Positions 8,977 through 22,498 of a stretch of DNA of 64,000 bases are shown here, piece by piece. The DNA lies in NCBI RefSeq assembly GCF_964656455.1, contig NW_027555020.1, positions 1 to 64,000 on the forward strand, in the 5' to 3' direction. Both the position numbers and the translations under genes were made by a program. The first letter of the stretch is position 1. Each line of letters begins with the position of its first letter. The DNA comes from Halichoerus grypus. Lineage: Eukaryota; Chordata; Mammalia; Carnivora; Phocidae. Under the pieces are notes generated by a model. That model worked only from the letters and a program-made list of their open reading frames with translations, was not told where the DNA came from and searched no databases.

Positions 8977-11900
8977 GCATTGATTCTTGGTGTTAGTAGC
9001 CTGGGAACTAGGCTTCCAGGCACACAGGGTACAGCAGTGCTAATCTCCTCAAACAAGAGGGGAGTCGACAGCAGCCTTCCTTCCAGGCCTGCTTCTCACT
9101 CCGAGTTACGTTTAGGTTCCATTTCTCATGCTTTCACAAAAACACACAACAGATGAAGTGCACGCTCAGGAAGGGCGATCTTTGCTGAGGCACGGGTCCT
9201 CCGCACTTTTGTTCCTTTCCGTTGGGTGGATGGCACTTAGGACTACACGCACACACGGGAGAGCCGATCTAGTTTCCCGAAACAAGAGTTGAGTCGATAG
9301 CTGCCTCCTGCCCATGCTTATTTCTGCCTCGGAATTCTGCTGGGACTCATTCCCCAGGTTTGCACTCAAGCAGAGTTGAAAATCCTGCCACCCTGTGGAG
9401 AGGCGAATGAGCTGAAGCTGGGATTCTTGACCGGCTTCTTTCTGCCAAAACAGTGTGGAGCACTTAGCATTCCTATGCACACATGGAGCAGTAGCGTTAG
9501 CTTCAGGTAACAAGAGCTGAGTCGAGAGGTGCCTTGTGGCCCGGACTTCTTCTCCCTCGGTCTCACGTAAGGAACCCGTTCCCCAGGCTCTCACCCACGG
9601 TAGCCTGGAAAGTGCTTCCTCCCTCAGAGACGTGGATGGTAGCTAAAGCACGATTTCTCTACCGTGTTGTTTCTTCGAGTTAGAACGCTAGCTATTAGAC
9701 TGCCATGCAAATGTGGGGCTGCCGTGCTAGCTTGGTCAAACACATGGGGAGTCGTGTTCTGCCTTTCGCAGGGGCCTGAGTCTCACTCGCAAAAAGCTTT
9801 GGACTCCCTTGCAGTGCTCTCACGCACGCACACCACAAAATGCTGCCACCCTCAGGAGCAGCTGTTTTACCTGCAGCACAGGCTCTCAACCGAGTTTTTC
9901 CTTCGAGTTAGGTGGCTGTGTTTAAGGCGGCACACACACCCTCTCGAATGGTACTAGCCCCATAACCAGGATGTGAGTTAAGAGCTGCCTTCTGTACCGG
10001 CCTGTCTCTCCCCGATATTACGATATTGAAACCGTCCCCAGGCTCTCAGCCACAGTACACCCTAAACTGCTCCGCCCACAGAGAGGTCGACGGTAGCTAA
10101 AGCACGGTTTCTCTACAGTGTTGTTTCTTCGAGTTAGAACGCTAGCTATTAGACTGCCATGCAAATGTGGGGCTGCCGTGCTAGCTTGGTCAAACACATG
10201 GGGAGTCGTGTTCTGCCTTTTGCTGGGGCCTGAGTCTCACTCGCAAAAAGCTTTGGACTCCCTTGCACTACTCTCACGCACGCACACAACAAAATGCTGC
10301 CACCCTCAGGAGCACCTGTTTTACCTGAAGCACAGGCTCTCAATCAAGTTTTCCTTCGAGTTAGGTGGCTGTGTTGAAGCCTGCACACACACCCTGGCGA
10401 ACGGTAGCAGCCCCATAACCATGATGTGTGTTGAGAGCTGCCTTCTGTACCGGCCTGCCTCTCCCCGATATTATGATATTGAAACTGTGCCCAGGCTCTC
10501 AGCCACAGTACACCCTAAACTGCTTCGCCCACAGAGAGGTCGACGGTAGCTAAAGCACGGTTTCTCTGCTGTGTAGTTTCTTCGAGTTAGAACGCTAGCT
10601 ATTAGACTTCCATGCAAAAGTGGGGCTGCCGTGCTAGCGTGATGAAACACATGGGGAGTCGTGTTCTGCCTTTCGCTGGGGCCTGAGTCTCGCTCGCAAA
10701 AAGCTTTGGACTTCCTTGCAGTGCTCTCACGCACGCACACAACAAAATGCTGCCACCCTCAGGAGCAGCTGTTTGACCTGACGCACAAGCTCTGAACCGA
10801 GATTCTCCTTCGAGTTAGGTGGCTGTGTTTACCCTGGGCAACGGTACTAGCCCCATAACCATGATGTGGGTTGAGAGCTGCCTTCTGTACCGGCCTGTCT
10901 CTCCCCCGATATTACGATATTGAAACCGTCCCCAGGCTCTCAGCCACAGTACACCCTAAACTGCTTCGCCCACAGAGAGGTCGACGGTAGCTAAAGCACG
11001 GTTTGTCTACAGTGTTGTTTGTTCGAGTTAGAAAGCTAGCTATTAGACTTCCATTCAAAAGTGGGGCCGCAGTAGTAGTTTCATGGAGCAAGTGGGGAGT
11101 CGTGTTCTGGCTTCTTCCGGGGCCTGGGTCTCACAAGGAAAATGGTTTTGGACTCCCTTGCTGTGCACTCACGCATGCACACCACACAATGCGTCCACCC
11201 TGAGGCATGGCTCTTTTAGCCGAAGCAGGAATTCCCTACAGAGTTGTTCCTTTGAGTTAGGTGGTTGGCTTATGGCCTGCAGGCACACCCGGGGCAAGGG
11301 GACTAGCCTCATAAACAAGAGGTGAGTTGAGAGCTGCCTTCCGCACCGGCCTGTTTCTCACTCCATTTCACGTATGGGACCCTTTCCCCGGTCTCTCATA
11401 CACGAGCACTATACAACTCCTGCGGCTTCAGGAACGGCAATGGTAGCTAAAGCGCAGTAAGGCTACAGCATTGATTCTTGGTGTTAGTAGCCTGGTAGGC
11501 GAATGAGCTGCAGCTGGGATTCTTTACAGGCTTGTTTCTTCCCAGTCAGGGTCGAGCACATAGCATTCCAAGCACACATGGAGCAGTAGTCTTAGCTTCA
11601 GGTAGCAAGAGCTGAGTCCAGAGGTGCCTTGTGCCCGGACCTATTTCTCCCTTGGTTTCACGTATGGAACCCGTTCCCCAGGCTCTCAGCCACGGTACTC
11701 CGTGTAATGCTTCCTCCGTCTAGAGGTCGACGGTAGCTAAAGCACGGTTTCTCTACAGTGTTGTTTCTTCGAGTGAGAACACTAGCTGTTAGACTTCCAT
11801 GCAAAAGTGGGGCTGCCGTGCTAGCGTGATGAAATACATGGGGAGTCGTGTTCTGCCTTCTGCTGGGGCCTGAGGCTCATTCACAAAAAGCTTTGGACTC

Positions 11901-13227
11901 CCTTGCAGTGCTCTCATGCACGCACACAACAAAATGCTTCCACCCTCAGGAGCGGCTCTTTTAGCTGAAGCATGGATTCTCCAGCGAGTTTTTCCTTCGA
12001 GTTAGGCAGTTTTCATGAAGCCTGCACACACACCCGGGGCAACGGTACTAGCCCCATAACCATGGTTTGAGTTGAGAGCTGCCTTCTCTCCGGCCTGTCT
12101 CTCCCTCGATTTCACGAAACGGAACCCGTCCCCAGGCTCTCACCCACCGTACACCCTAAACTGCTTCCTCCCACATAGAGGTCGTCGGTAGCTAAAGCAC
12201 GGTTTCTCTTCAGTGTTGTTTCTCCGAGTTAGAACGCTTGCTATGAATGTCCACAATAGCCAAACTGTGGAAAGAGCCATGTCCACCAACAGATGAATGG
12301 ATAAAGAAGAGGGGGTATATATATATATATACAATGGAATATTATGCAGCCATCAAAAGGAATGAGATCTTGCCATCTGCAACGACGTGGATGGAACTGG
12401 AGGGTATCATGCTGAGCGAAATAAGTCAAACCGAGAAAGACATGTATCATATGACCTCACTGATATGAGGAATTCTTAATCTCAGGAAACAAACTGAGGG
12501 TTGCTAGAGTGGGGGGTGGGGTGGGAGGGATGGGGTGACTGGGTGATGGACACTGTGGAGGGTATGTGTTCTGGTAAGCGCTGTGAATTGTGCAAGACTG
12601 TTGAATCTCAGATCTGTACCTCTGAAACAAATAATGCAATATATGTTAAGAAAGAAAAAAAGAAGAAGAAGAATGCAGCAGGAGGGGAAGAATGAAGGGG
12701 GGAAAATCGGAGGGGGAGAAGAACCATGAGAGATGATGGACTCTGAAAAACAAACTGAGGGTTCTAGAGGGGAGGGGGCTGGGAGGATGGCTTAGCCTGG
12801 TGATGGGTATTGAGCAGGGCACGTTCTGCATGGAGCACTGGGTGTTATGCACAAACAATGAACCATGGAACACTATATCTAAAACTAATGATGTAATGTA
12901 TGGGGATTAACATAACAATAAAAACATTAAATAATAATTAAAAAAAAGAACGCTTGCTATTAGACTTCCATGCAAAAGTGGGGCCGCAGTGCTAGCCTCA
13001 GGAAACAAGTGGGGAGTCATGTTCTGCCTTCTGCCGGGGCCTGAGTCCCACACGGAAAATGGGTCTGGACTCACTTGCAGTGCGCTCACGCATGCACACA
13101 GCAAAATGCGTCCACCCTCCGGCATGGCTACTTTAGCCGAAGCAGGAAATCTCTACAGAGTTGTTCCTTTGAGTTAGGTGGTTGGCTTTAGCCCTGCAGG
13201 CACACCCGGGGCAAGGGTACTAGCCTC
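8816..13227. repeat. Macrosatellite unit 3 (4412 bp)
   Basis: This is a standard unit without any private change that I found. H haplotype is C-C-G-A for the four variable sites described under subrepeat H. Together with units 1, 2 and 4 it forms a block of almost identical units at the left of the window. Confidence 0.97.
12245..12946 (+). mobile_element. LINE-1 3' fragment, unit 3
   Basis: Length 702 bp, (TA)8, haplotype G-A-C, target-site copies at 12231-12244 and 12947-12960. The ORF2 remnant is in frame. Confidence 0.93.
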
Positions 13228-16200
13228 ATAAACAAGAGGTGAGTTGAGAACTGCCTTCCGCTCCGGCCTGTTTCTCACTCCATTTCACGTATGGGACCCT
13301 TTCCCCGGGCTCTCAGACAGACACGAGCACTGTCAAATTCCTCTGGCTTCAGGAACGGCAATGTTAACTCAAGCGCAGTAACTCTATAGCATTGATTCTT
13401 GGTGTTAGTAGCCTGGGAACTAGGCTTCCAGGCACACAGGGTACAGCAGTGCTAATCTCCTCAAACAAGAGGGGAGTCGACAGCAGCCTTCCTTCCAGGC
13501 CTGCTTCTCACTCCGAGTTACGTTTAGGTTCCATTTCTCATGCTTTCACAAAAACACACAACAGATGAAGTGCACGCTCAGGAAGGGCGATCTTTGCTGA
13601 GGCACGGGTCCTCCGCACTTTTGTTCCTTTCCGTTGGGTGGATGGCACTTAGGACTACACGCACACACGGGAGAGCCGATCTAGTTTCCCGAAACAAGAG
13701 TTGAGTCGATAGCTGCCTCCTGCCCATGCTTATTTCTGCCTCGGAATTCTGCTGGGACTCATTCCCCAGGTTTGCACTCAAGCAGAGTTGAAAATCCTGC
13801 CACCCTGTGGAGAGGCGAATGAGCTGAAGCTGGGATTCTTGACCGGCTTCTTTCTGCCAAAACAGTGTGGAGCACTTAGCATTCCTATGCACACATGGAG
13901 CAGTAGCGTTAGCTTCAGGTAACAAGAGCTGAGTCGAGAGGTGCCTTGTGGCCCGGACTTCTTCTCCCTCGGTCTCACGTAAGGAACCCGTTCCCCAGGC
14001 TCTCACCCACGGTAGCCTGGAAAGTGCTTCCTCCCTCAGAGACGTGGATGGTAGCTAAAGCACGATTTCTCTACCGTGTTGTTTCTTCGAGTTAGAACGC
14101 TAGCTATTAGACTGCCATGCAAATGTGGGGCTGCCGTGCTAGCTTGGTCAAACACATGGGGAGTCGTGTTCTGCCTTTCGCAGGGGCCTGAGTCTCACTC
14201 GCAAAAAGCTTTGGACTCCCTTGCAGTGCTCTCACGCACGCACACCACAAAATGCTGCCACCCTCAGGAGCAGCTGTTTTACCTGCAGCACAGGCTCTCA
14301 ACCGAGTTTTTCCTTCGAGTTAGGTGGCTGTGTTTAAGGCGGCACACACACCCTCTCGAATGGTACTAGCCCCATAACCAGGATGTGAGTTAAGAGCTGC
14401 CTTCTGTACCGGCCTGTCTCTCCCCGATATTACGATATTGAAACCGTCCCCAGGCTCTCAGCCACAGTACACCCTAAACTGCTCCGCCCACAGAGAGGTC
14501 GACGGTAGCTAAAGCACGGTTTCTCTACAGTGTTGTTTCTTCGAGTTAGAACGCTAGCTATTAGACTGCCATGCAAATGTGGGGCTGCCGTGCTAGCTTG
14601 GTCAAACACATGGGGAGTCGTGTTCTGCCTTTTGCTGGGGCCTGAGTCTCACTCGCAAAAAGCTTTGGACTCCCTTGCACTACTCTCACGCACGCACACA
14701 ACAAAATGCTGCCACCCTCAGGAGCACCTGTTTTACCTGAAGCACAGGCTCTCAATCAAGTTTTCCTTCGAGTTAGGTGGCTGTGTTGAAGCCTGCACAC
14801 ACACCCTGGCGAACGGTAGCAGCCCCATAACCATGATGTGTGTTGAGAGCTGCCTTCTGTACCGGCCTGCCTCTCCCCGATATTATGATATTGAAACTGT
14901 GCCCAGGCTCTCAGCCACAGTACACCCTAAACTGCTTCGCCCACAGAGAGGTCGACGGTAGCTAAAGCACGGTTTCTCTGCTGTGTAGTTTCTTCGAGTT
15001 AGAACGCTAGCTATTAGACTTCCATGCAAAAGTGGGGCTGCCGTGCTAGCGTGATGAAACACATGGGGAGTCGTGTTCTGCCTTTCGCTGGGGCCTGAGT
15101 CTCGCTCGCAAAAAGCTTTGGACTTCCTTGCAGTGCTCTCACGCACGCACACAACAAAATGCTGCCACCCTCAGGAGCAGCTGTTTGACCTGACGCACAA
15201 GCTCTGAACCGAGATTCTCCTTCGAGTTAGGTGGCTGTGTTTACCCTGGGCAACGGTACTAGCCCCATAACCATGATGTGGGTTGAGAGCTGCCTTCTGT
15301 ACCGGCCTGTCTCTCCCCCGATATTACGATATTGAAACCGTCCCCAGGCTCTCAGCCACAGTACACCCTAAACTGCTTCGCCCACAGAGAGGTCGACGGT
15401 AGCTAAAGCACGGTTTGTCTACAGTGTTGTTTGTTCGAGTTAGAAAGCTAGCTATTAGACTTCCATTCAAAAGTGGGGCCGCAGTAGTAGTTTCATGGAG
15501 CAAGTGGGGAGTCGTGTTCTGGCTTCTTCCGGGGCCTGGGTCTCACAAGGAAAATGGTTTTGGACTCCCTTGCTGTGCACTCACGCATGCACACCACACA
15601 ATGCGTCCACCCTGAGGCATGGCTCTTTTAGCCGAAGCAGGAATTCCCTACAGAGTTGTTCCTTTGAGTTAGGTGGTTGGCTTATGGCCTGCAGGCACAC
15701 CCGGGGCAAGGGGACTAGCCTCATAAACAAGAGGTGAGTTGAGAGCTGCCTTCCGCACCGGCCTGTTTCTCACTCCATTTCACGTATGGGACCCTTTCCC
15801 CGGTCTCTCATACACGAGCACTATACAACTCCTGCGGCTTCAGGAACGGCAATGGTAGCTAAAGCGCAGTAAGGCTACAGCATTGATTCTTGGTGTTAGT
15901 AGCCTGGTAGGCGAATGAGCTGCAGCTGGGATTCTTTACAGGCTTGTTTCTTCCCAGTCAGGGTCGAGCACATAGCATTCCAAGCACACATGGAGCAGTA
16001 GTCTTAGCTTCAGGTAGCAAGAGCTGAGTCCAGAGGTGCCTTGTGCCCGGACCTATTTCTCCCTTGGTTTCACGTATGGAACCCGTTCCCCAGGCTCTCA
16101 GCCACGGTACTCCGTGTAATGCTTCCTCCGTCTAGAGGTCGACGGTAGCTAAAGCACGGTTTCTCTACAGTGTTGTTTCTTCGAGTGAGAACACTAGCTG

Positions 16201-17637
16201 TTAGACTTCCATGCAAAAGTGGGGCTGCCGTGCTAGCGTGATGAAATACATGGGGAGTCGTGTTCTGCCTTCTGCTGGGGCCTGAGGCTCATTCACAAAA
16301 AGCTTTGGACTCCCTTGCAGTGCTCTCATGCACGCACACAACAAAATGCTTCCACCCTCAGGAGCGGCTCTTTTAGCTGAAGCATGGATTCTCCAGCGAG
16401 TTTTTCCTTCGAGTTAGGCAGTTTTCATGAAGCCTGCACACACACCCGGGGCAACGGTACTAGCCCCATAACCATGGTTTGAGTTGAGAGCTGCCTTCTC
16501 TCCGGCCTGTCTCTCCCTCGATTTCACGAAACGGAACCCGTCCCCAGGCTCTCACCCACCGTACACCCTAAACTGCTTCCTCCCACATAGAGGTCGTCGG
16601 TAGCTAAAGCACGGTTTCTCTTCAGTGTTGTTTCTCCGAGTTAGAACGCTTGCTATGAATGTCCACAATAGCCAAACTGTGGAAAGAGCCATGTCCACCA
16701 ACAGATGAATGGATAAAGAAGAGGGGGTATATATATATATACAATGGAATATTATGCAGCCATCAAAAGGAATGAGATCTTGCCATCTGCAACGACGTGG
16801 ATGGAACTGGAGGGTATCATGCTGAGCGAAATAAGTCAAACCGAGAAAGACATGTATCATATGACCTCACTGATATGAGGAATTCTTAATCTCAGGAAAC
16901 AAACTGAGGGTTGCTAGAGTGGGGGGTGGGGTGGGAGGGATGGGGTGACTGGGTGATGGACACTGTGGAGGGTATGTGTTCTGGTAAGCGCTGTGAATTG
17001 TGCAAGACTGTTGAATCTCAGATCTGTACCTCTGAAACAAATAATGCAATATATGTTAAGAAAGAAAAAAAGAAGAAGAAGAATGCAGCAGGAGGGGAAG
17101 AATGAAGGGGGGAAAATCGGAGGGGGAGAAGAACCATGAGAGATGATGGACTCTGAAAAACAAACTGAGGGTTCTAGAGGGGAGGGGGCTGGGAGGATGG
17201 CTTAGCCTGGTGATGGGTATTGAGCAGGGCACGTTCTGCATGGAGCACTGGGTGTTATGCACAAACAATGAACCATGGAACACTATATCTAAAACTAATG
17301 ATGTAATGTATGGGGATTAACATAACAATAAAAACATTAAATAATAATTAAAAAAAAGAACGCTTGCTATTAGACTTCCATGCAAAAGTGGGGCCGCAGT
17401 GCTAGCCTCAGGAAACAAGTGGGGAGTCATGTTCTGCCTTCTGCCGGGGCCTGAGTCCCACACGGAAAATGGGTCTGGACTCACTTGCAGTGCGCTCACG
17501 CATGCACACAGCAAAATGCGTCCACCCTCCGGCATGGCTACTTTAGCCGAAGCAGGAAATCTCTACAGAGTTGTTCCTTTGAGTTAGGTGGTTGGCTTTA
17601 GCCCTGCAGGCACACCCGGGGCAAGGGTACTAGCCTC
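13228..17637. repeat. Macrosatellite unit 4 (4410 bp)
   Basis: It is 2 bp shorter than unit 3, fully explained by one fewer TA in the L1. H haplotype is C-C-G-A. Confidence 0.97.
16657..17356 (+). mobile_element. LINE-1 3' fragment, unit 4
   Basis: Length 700 bp, (TA)7, haplotype G-A-C, target-site copies at 16643-16656 and 17357-17370. Loss of one TA shifts the ORF2 remnant out of frame. Confidence 0.93.
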
Positions 17638-18485
17638 ATAAACAAGAGGTGAGTTGAGAACTGCCTTCCGCTCCGGCCTGTTTCTCACTCCATTTCACGT
17701 ATGGGACCCTTTCCCCGGGCTCTCAGACAGACACGAGCACTGTCAAATTCCTCTGGCTTCAGGAACGGCAATGTTAACTCAAGCGCAGTAACTCTATAGC
17801 ATTGATTCTTGGTGTTAGTAGCCTGGGAACTAGGCTTCCAGGCACACAGGGTACAGCAGTGCTAATCTCCTCAAACAAGAGGGGAGTCGACAGCAGCCTT
17901 CCTTCCAGGCCTGCTTCTCACTCCGAGTTACGTTTAGGTTCCATTTCTCATGCTTTCACAAAAACACACAACAGATGAAGTGCACGCTCAGGAAGGGCGA
18001 TCTTTGCTGAGGCACGGGTCCTCCGCACTTTTGTTCCTTTCCGTTGGGTGGATGGCACTTAGGACTACACGCACACACGGGAGAGCCGATCTAGTTTCCC
18101 GAAACAAGAGTTGAGTCGATAGCTGCCTCCTGCCCATGCTTATTTCTGCCTCGGAATTCTGCTGGGACTCATTCCCCAGGTTTGCACTCAAGCAGAGTTG
18201 AAAATCCTGCCACCCTGTGGAGAGGCGAATGAGCTGAAGCTGGGATTCTTGACCGGCTTCTTTCTGCCAAAACAGTGTGGAGCACTTAGCATTCCTATGC
18301 ACACATGGAGCAGTAGTGTTAGCTTCAGGTAACAAGAGCAGAGTCGAGAGGTGCCTTCTGGCCCGGACTTCTTCTCCCTCGGTCTCACGTAAGGAACCCG
18401 TTCCCCAGGCTCTCACCCACGGTAGCCTGGAAAGTGCTTCCTCCCTCAGAGACGTGGATGGTAGCTAAAGCACGATTTCTCTACC

Positions 18486-18939
18486 GTGTTGTTTCTTCGA
18501 GTTAGAACGCTAGCTATTAGACTGCCATGCAAATGTGGGGCTGCCGTGCTAGCTTGGTCAAACACATGGGGAGTCGTGTTCTGCCTTTCGCAGGGGCCTG
18601 AGTCTCACTCGCAAAAAGCTTTGGACTCCCTTGCAGTGCTCTCACGCACGCACACCACAAAATGCTGCCACCCTCAGGAGCAGCTGTTTTACCTGCAGCA
18701 CAGGCTCTCAACCGAGTTTTTCCTTCGAGTTAGGTGGCTGTGTTTAAGGCGGCACACACACCCTCTCGAATGGTACTAGCCCCATAACCAGGATGTGAGT
18801 TAAGAGCTGCCTTCTGTACCGGCCTGTCTCTCCCCGATATTACGATATTGAAACCGTCCCCAGGCTCTCAGCCACAGTACACCCTAAACTGCTCCGCCCA
18901 CAGAGAGGTCGACGGTAGCTAAAGCACGGTTTCTCTACA
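18486..18939. repeat. Subrepeat A of unit 5, first copy
   Basis: This is a normal A block, preceded by the A-type leader GACGTGGATGG ... CTACCG. It is followed by a second A-like block rather than by B. Confidence 0.9.
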
Positions 18940-19393
18940 GTGTTGTTTCTTCGAGTTAGAACGCTAGCTATTAGACTGCCATGCAAATGTGGGGCTGCCG
19001 TGCTAGCTTGGTCAAACACATGGGGAGTCGTGTTCTGCCTTTCGCAGGGGCCTGAGTCTCACTCGCAAAAAGCTTTGGACTCCCTTGCAGTGCTCTCACG
19101 CACGCACACCACAAAATGCTGCCACCCTCAGGAGCAGCTGTTTTACCTGCAGCACAGGCTCTCAACCGAGTTTTTCCTTCGAGTTAGGTGGCTCTGTTTA
19201 AGGCGGCACACACACCCTCTCGAATGGTACTAGCCCCATAACCAGGATGTGAGTTAAGAGCTGCCTTCTGTACCGGCCTGTCTCTCCCCGATATTACGAT
19301 ATTGAAACCGTCCCCAGGCTCTCAGCCACAGTACACCCTAAACTGCTCCGCCCACAGAGAGGTCGACGGTAGCTAAAGCACGGTTTCTCTACA
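18940..19393. repeat. Extra 454-bp subrepeat of unit 5, B-start/A-end chimera
   Basis: The leader just upstream is B-type (GAGGTCGACGG ... CTACAG, with A at 18939 where A blocks have C). From 19043 the block is A-type (TTTCGCAGG, CACCACAAA, CTGCAGCACAGG). The switch lies in 18940-19042, where A and B are identical. This is the duplication product expected from crossing over between misaligned A and B blocks. A single private base, C at 19194, separates it from the first copy. Confidence 0.92.
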
Positions 19394-21520
19394 GTGTTGT
19401 TTCTTCGAGTTAGAACGCTAGCTATTAGACTGCCATGCAAATGTGGGGCTGCCGTGCTAGCTTGGTCAAACACATGGGGAGTCGTGTTCTGCCTTTTGCT
19501 GGGGCCTGAGTCTCACTCGCAAAAAGCTTTGGACTCCCTTGCACTACTCTCACGCACGCACACAACAAAATGCTGCCACCCTCAGGAGCACCTGTTTTAC
19601 CTGAAGCACAGGCTCTCAATCAAGTTTTCCTTCGAGTTAGGTGGCTGTGTTGAAGCCTGCACACACACCCTGGCGAACGGTAGCAGCCCCATAACCATGA
19701 TGTGTGTTGAGAGCTGCCTTCTGTACCGGCCTGCCTCTCCCCGATATTATGATATTGAAACTGTGCCCAGGCTCTCAGCCACAGTACACCCTAAACTGCT
19801 TCGCCCACAGAGAGGTCGACGGTAGCTAAAGCACGGTTTCTCTGCTGTGTAGTTTCTTCGAGTTAGAACGCTAGCTATTAGACTTCCATGCAAAAGTGGG
19901 GCTGCCGTGCTAGCGTGATGAAACACATGGGGAGTCGTGTTCTGCCTTTCGCTGGGGCCTGAGTCTCGCTCGCAAAAAGCTTTGGACTTCCTTGCAGTGC
20001 TCTCACGCACGCACACCACAAAATGCTGCCACCCTCAGGAGCAGCTGTTTGACCTGACGCACAAGCTCTGAACCGAGATTCTCCTTCGAGTTAGGTGGCT
20101 GTGTTTACCCTGGGCAACGGTACTAGCCCCATAACCATGATGTGGGTTGAGAGCTGCCTTCTGTACCGGCCTGTCTCTCCCCCGATATTACGATATTGAA
20201 ACCGTCCCCAGGCTCTCAGCCACAGTACACCCTAAACTGCTTCGCCCACAGAGAGGTCGACGGTAGCTAAAGCACGGTTTGTCTACAGTGTTGTTTGTTC
20301 GAGTTAGAAAGCTAGCTATTAGACTTCCATTCAAAAGTGGGGCCGCAGTAGTAGTTTCATGGAGCAAGTGGGGAGTCGTGTTCTGGCTTCTTCCGGGGCC
20401 TGGGTCTCACAAGGAAAATGGTTTTGGACTCACTTGCTGTGCACTCACGCATGCACACCACACAATGCGTCCACCCTGAGGCATGGCTCTTTTAGCCGAA
20501 GCAGGAATTCCCTACAGAGTTGTTCCTTTGAGTTAGGTGGTTGGCTTATGGCCTGCAGGCACACCCGGGGCAAGGGGACTAGCCTCATAAACAAGAGGTG
20601 AGTTGAGAGCTGCCTTCCGCACCGGCCTGTTTCTCACTCCATTTCACGTATGGGACCCTTTCCCCGGTCTCTCATACACGAGCACTATACAACTCCTGCG
20701 GCTTCAGGAACGGCAATGGTAGCTAAAGCGCAGTAAGGCTACAGCATTGATTCTTGGTGTTAGTAGCCTGGTAGGCGAATGAGCTGCAGCTGGGATTCTT
20801 TACAGGCTTGTTTCTTCCCAGTCAGGGTCGAGCACATAGCATTCCAAGCACACATGGAGCAGTAGTCTTAGCTTCAGGTAGCAAGAGCTGAGTCCAGAGG
20901 TGCCTTGTGCCCGGACCTATTTCTCCCTTGGTTTCACGTATGGAACCCGTTCCCCAGGCTCTCAGCCACGGTACTCCGTGTAATGCTTCCTCCGTCTAGA
21001 GGTCGACGGTAGCTAAAGCACGGTTTCTCTACAGTGTTGTTTCTTCGAGTGAGAACACTAGCTGTTAGACTTCCATGCAAAAGTGGGGCTGCCGTGCTAG
21101 CGTGATGAAATACATGGGGAGTCGTGTTCTGCCTTCTGCTGGGGCCTGAGGCTCATTCACAAAAAGCTTTGGACTCCCTTGCAGTGCTCTCATGCACGCA
21201 CACAACAAAATGCTTCCACCCTCAGGAGCGGCTCTTTTAGCTGAAGCATGGATTCTCCAGCGAGTTTTTCCTTCGAGTTAGGCAGTTTTCATGAAGCCTG
21301 CACACACACCCGGGGCAACGGTACTAGCCCCATAACCATGGTTTGAGTTGAGAGCTGCCTTCTCTCCGGCCTGTCTCTCCCTCGATTTCACGAAACGGAA
21401 CCCGTCCCCAGGCTCTCACCCACCGTACACCCTAAACTGCTTCCTCCCACATAGAGGTCGTCGGTAGCTAAAGCACGGTTTCTCTTCAGTGTTGTTTCTC
21501 CGAGTTAGAACGCTTGCTAT

Positions 21521-22217
21521 GAATGTCCACAATAGCCAAACTGTGGAAAGAGCCATGTCCACCAACAGATGAATGGATAAAGAAGAGGGGGTATATATAT
21601 ATATACAATGGAATATTATGCAGCCATCAAAAGGAATGAGATCTTGCCATCTGCAACGACGTGGATGGAACTGGAGGGTATCATGCTGAGCGAAATAAGT
21701 CAAACCGAGAAAGACATGTATCATATGACCTCACTGATATGAGGAATTCTTAATCTCAGGAAACAAACTGAGGGTTGCTAGAGTGGGGGGTGGGGTGGGA
21801 GGGATGGGGTCACTGGGTGTTGGACACTGTGGAGGGTATGTGTTCTGGTAAGCGCTGTGAATTGTGCAAGACTGTTGAATCTCAGATCTGTACCTCTGAA
21901 ACAAATAATGCAATATATGTTAAGAAAGAAAAAAAGAAGAAGAATGTAGCAGGAGGGGAAGAATGAAGGGGGGAAAATCGGAGGGGGAGAAGAACCATGA
22001 GAGATGATGGACTCTGAAAAACAAACTGAGGGTTCTAGAGGGGAGGGGGCTGGGAGGATGGCTTAGCCTGGTGATGGGTATTGAGCAGGGCACGTTCTGC
22101 ATGGAGCACTGGGTGTTATGCACAAACAATGAACCATGGAACACTATATCTAAAACTAATGATGTAATGTATGGGGATTAACATAACAATAAAAACATTA
22201 AATAATAATTAAAAAAA
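21521..22217 (+). mobile_element. LINE-1 3' fragment, unit 5
   Basis: Length 697 bp, (TA)7, haplotype C-T-T, target-site copies at 21507-21520 and 22218-22231. One GAA triplet is missing from the A/GAA tract near 21938, which accounts for the 3-bp difference from the other (TA)7 copies. Confidence 0.93.
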
Positions 22218-22498
22218 AGAACGCTTGCTATTAGACTTCCATGCAAAAGTGGGGCCGCAGTGCTAGCCTCAGGAAACAAGTGGGGAGTCATGTTCTGCCT
22301 TCTGCCGGGGCCTGAGTCCCACACGGAAAATGGGTCTGGACTCACTTGCAGTGCGCTCACGCATGCACACAGCAAAATGCGTCCACCCTCCGGCATGGCT
22401 ACTTTAGCCGAAGCAGGAAATCTCTACAGAGTTGTTCCTTTGAGTTAGGTGGTTGGCTTTAGCCCTGCAGGCACACCCGGGGCAAGGGTACTAGCCTC

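Larger units (their letters stand above)
17638..22498. repeat. Macrosatellite unit 5 (4861 bp; one extra subrepeat)
   Basis: It carries an additional 454-bp subrepeat, giving block order H-A-(B/A chimera)-B-C-D-E-F-G. H haplotype is T-C-C-A. Private changes include A at 18340 (GAGCAGAG for GAGCTGAG), C at 19194 in the extra copy, and CACACCACAAAATG in block C near 20016. It shares GGACTCACTTGCTG in block D with units 10 and 12. Confidence 0.97.
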
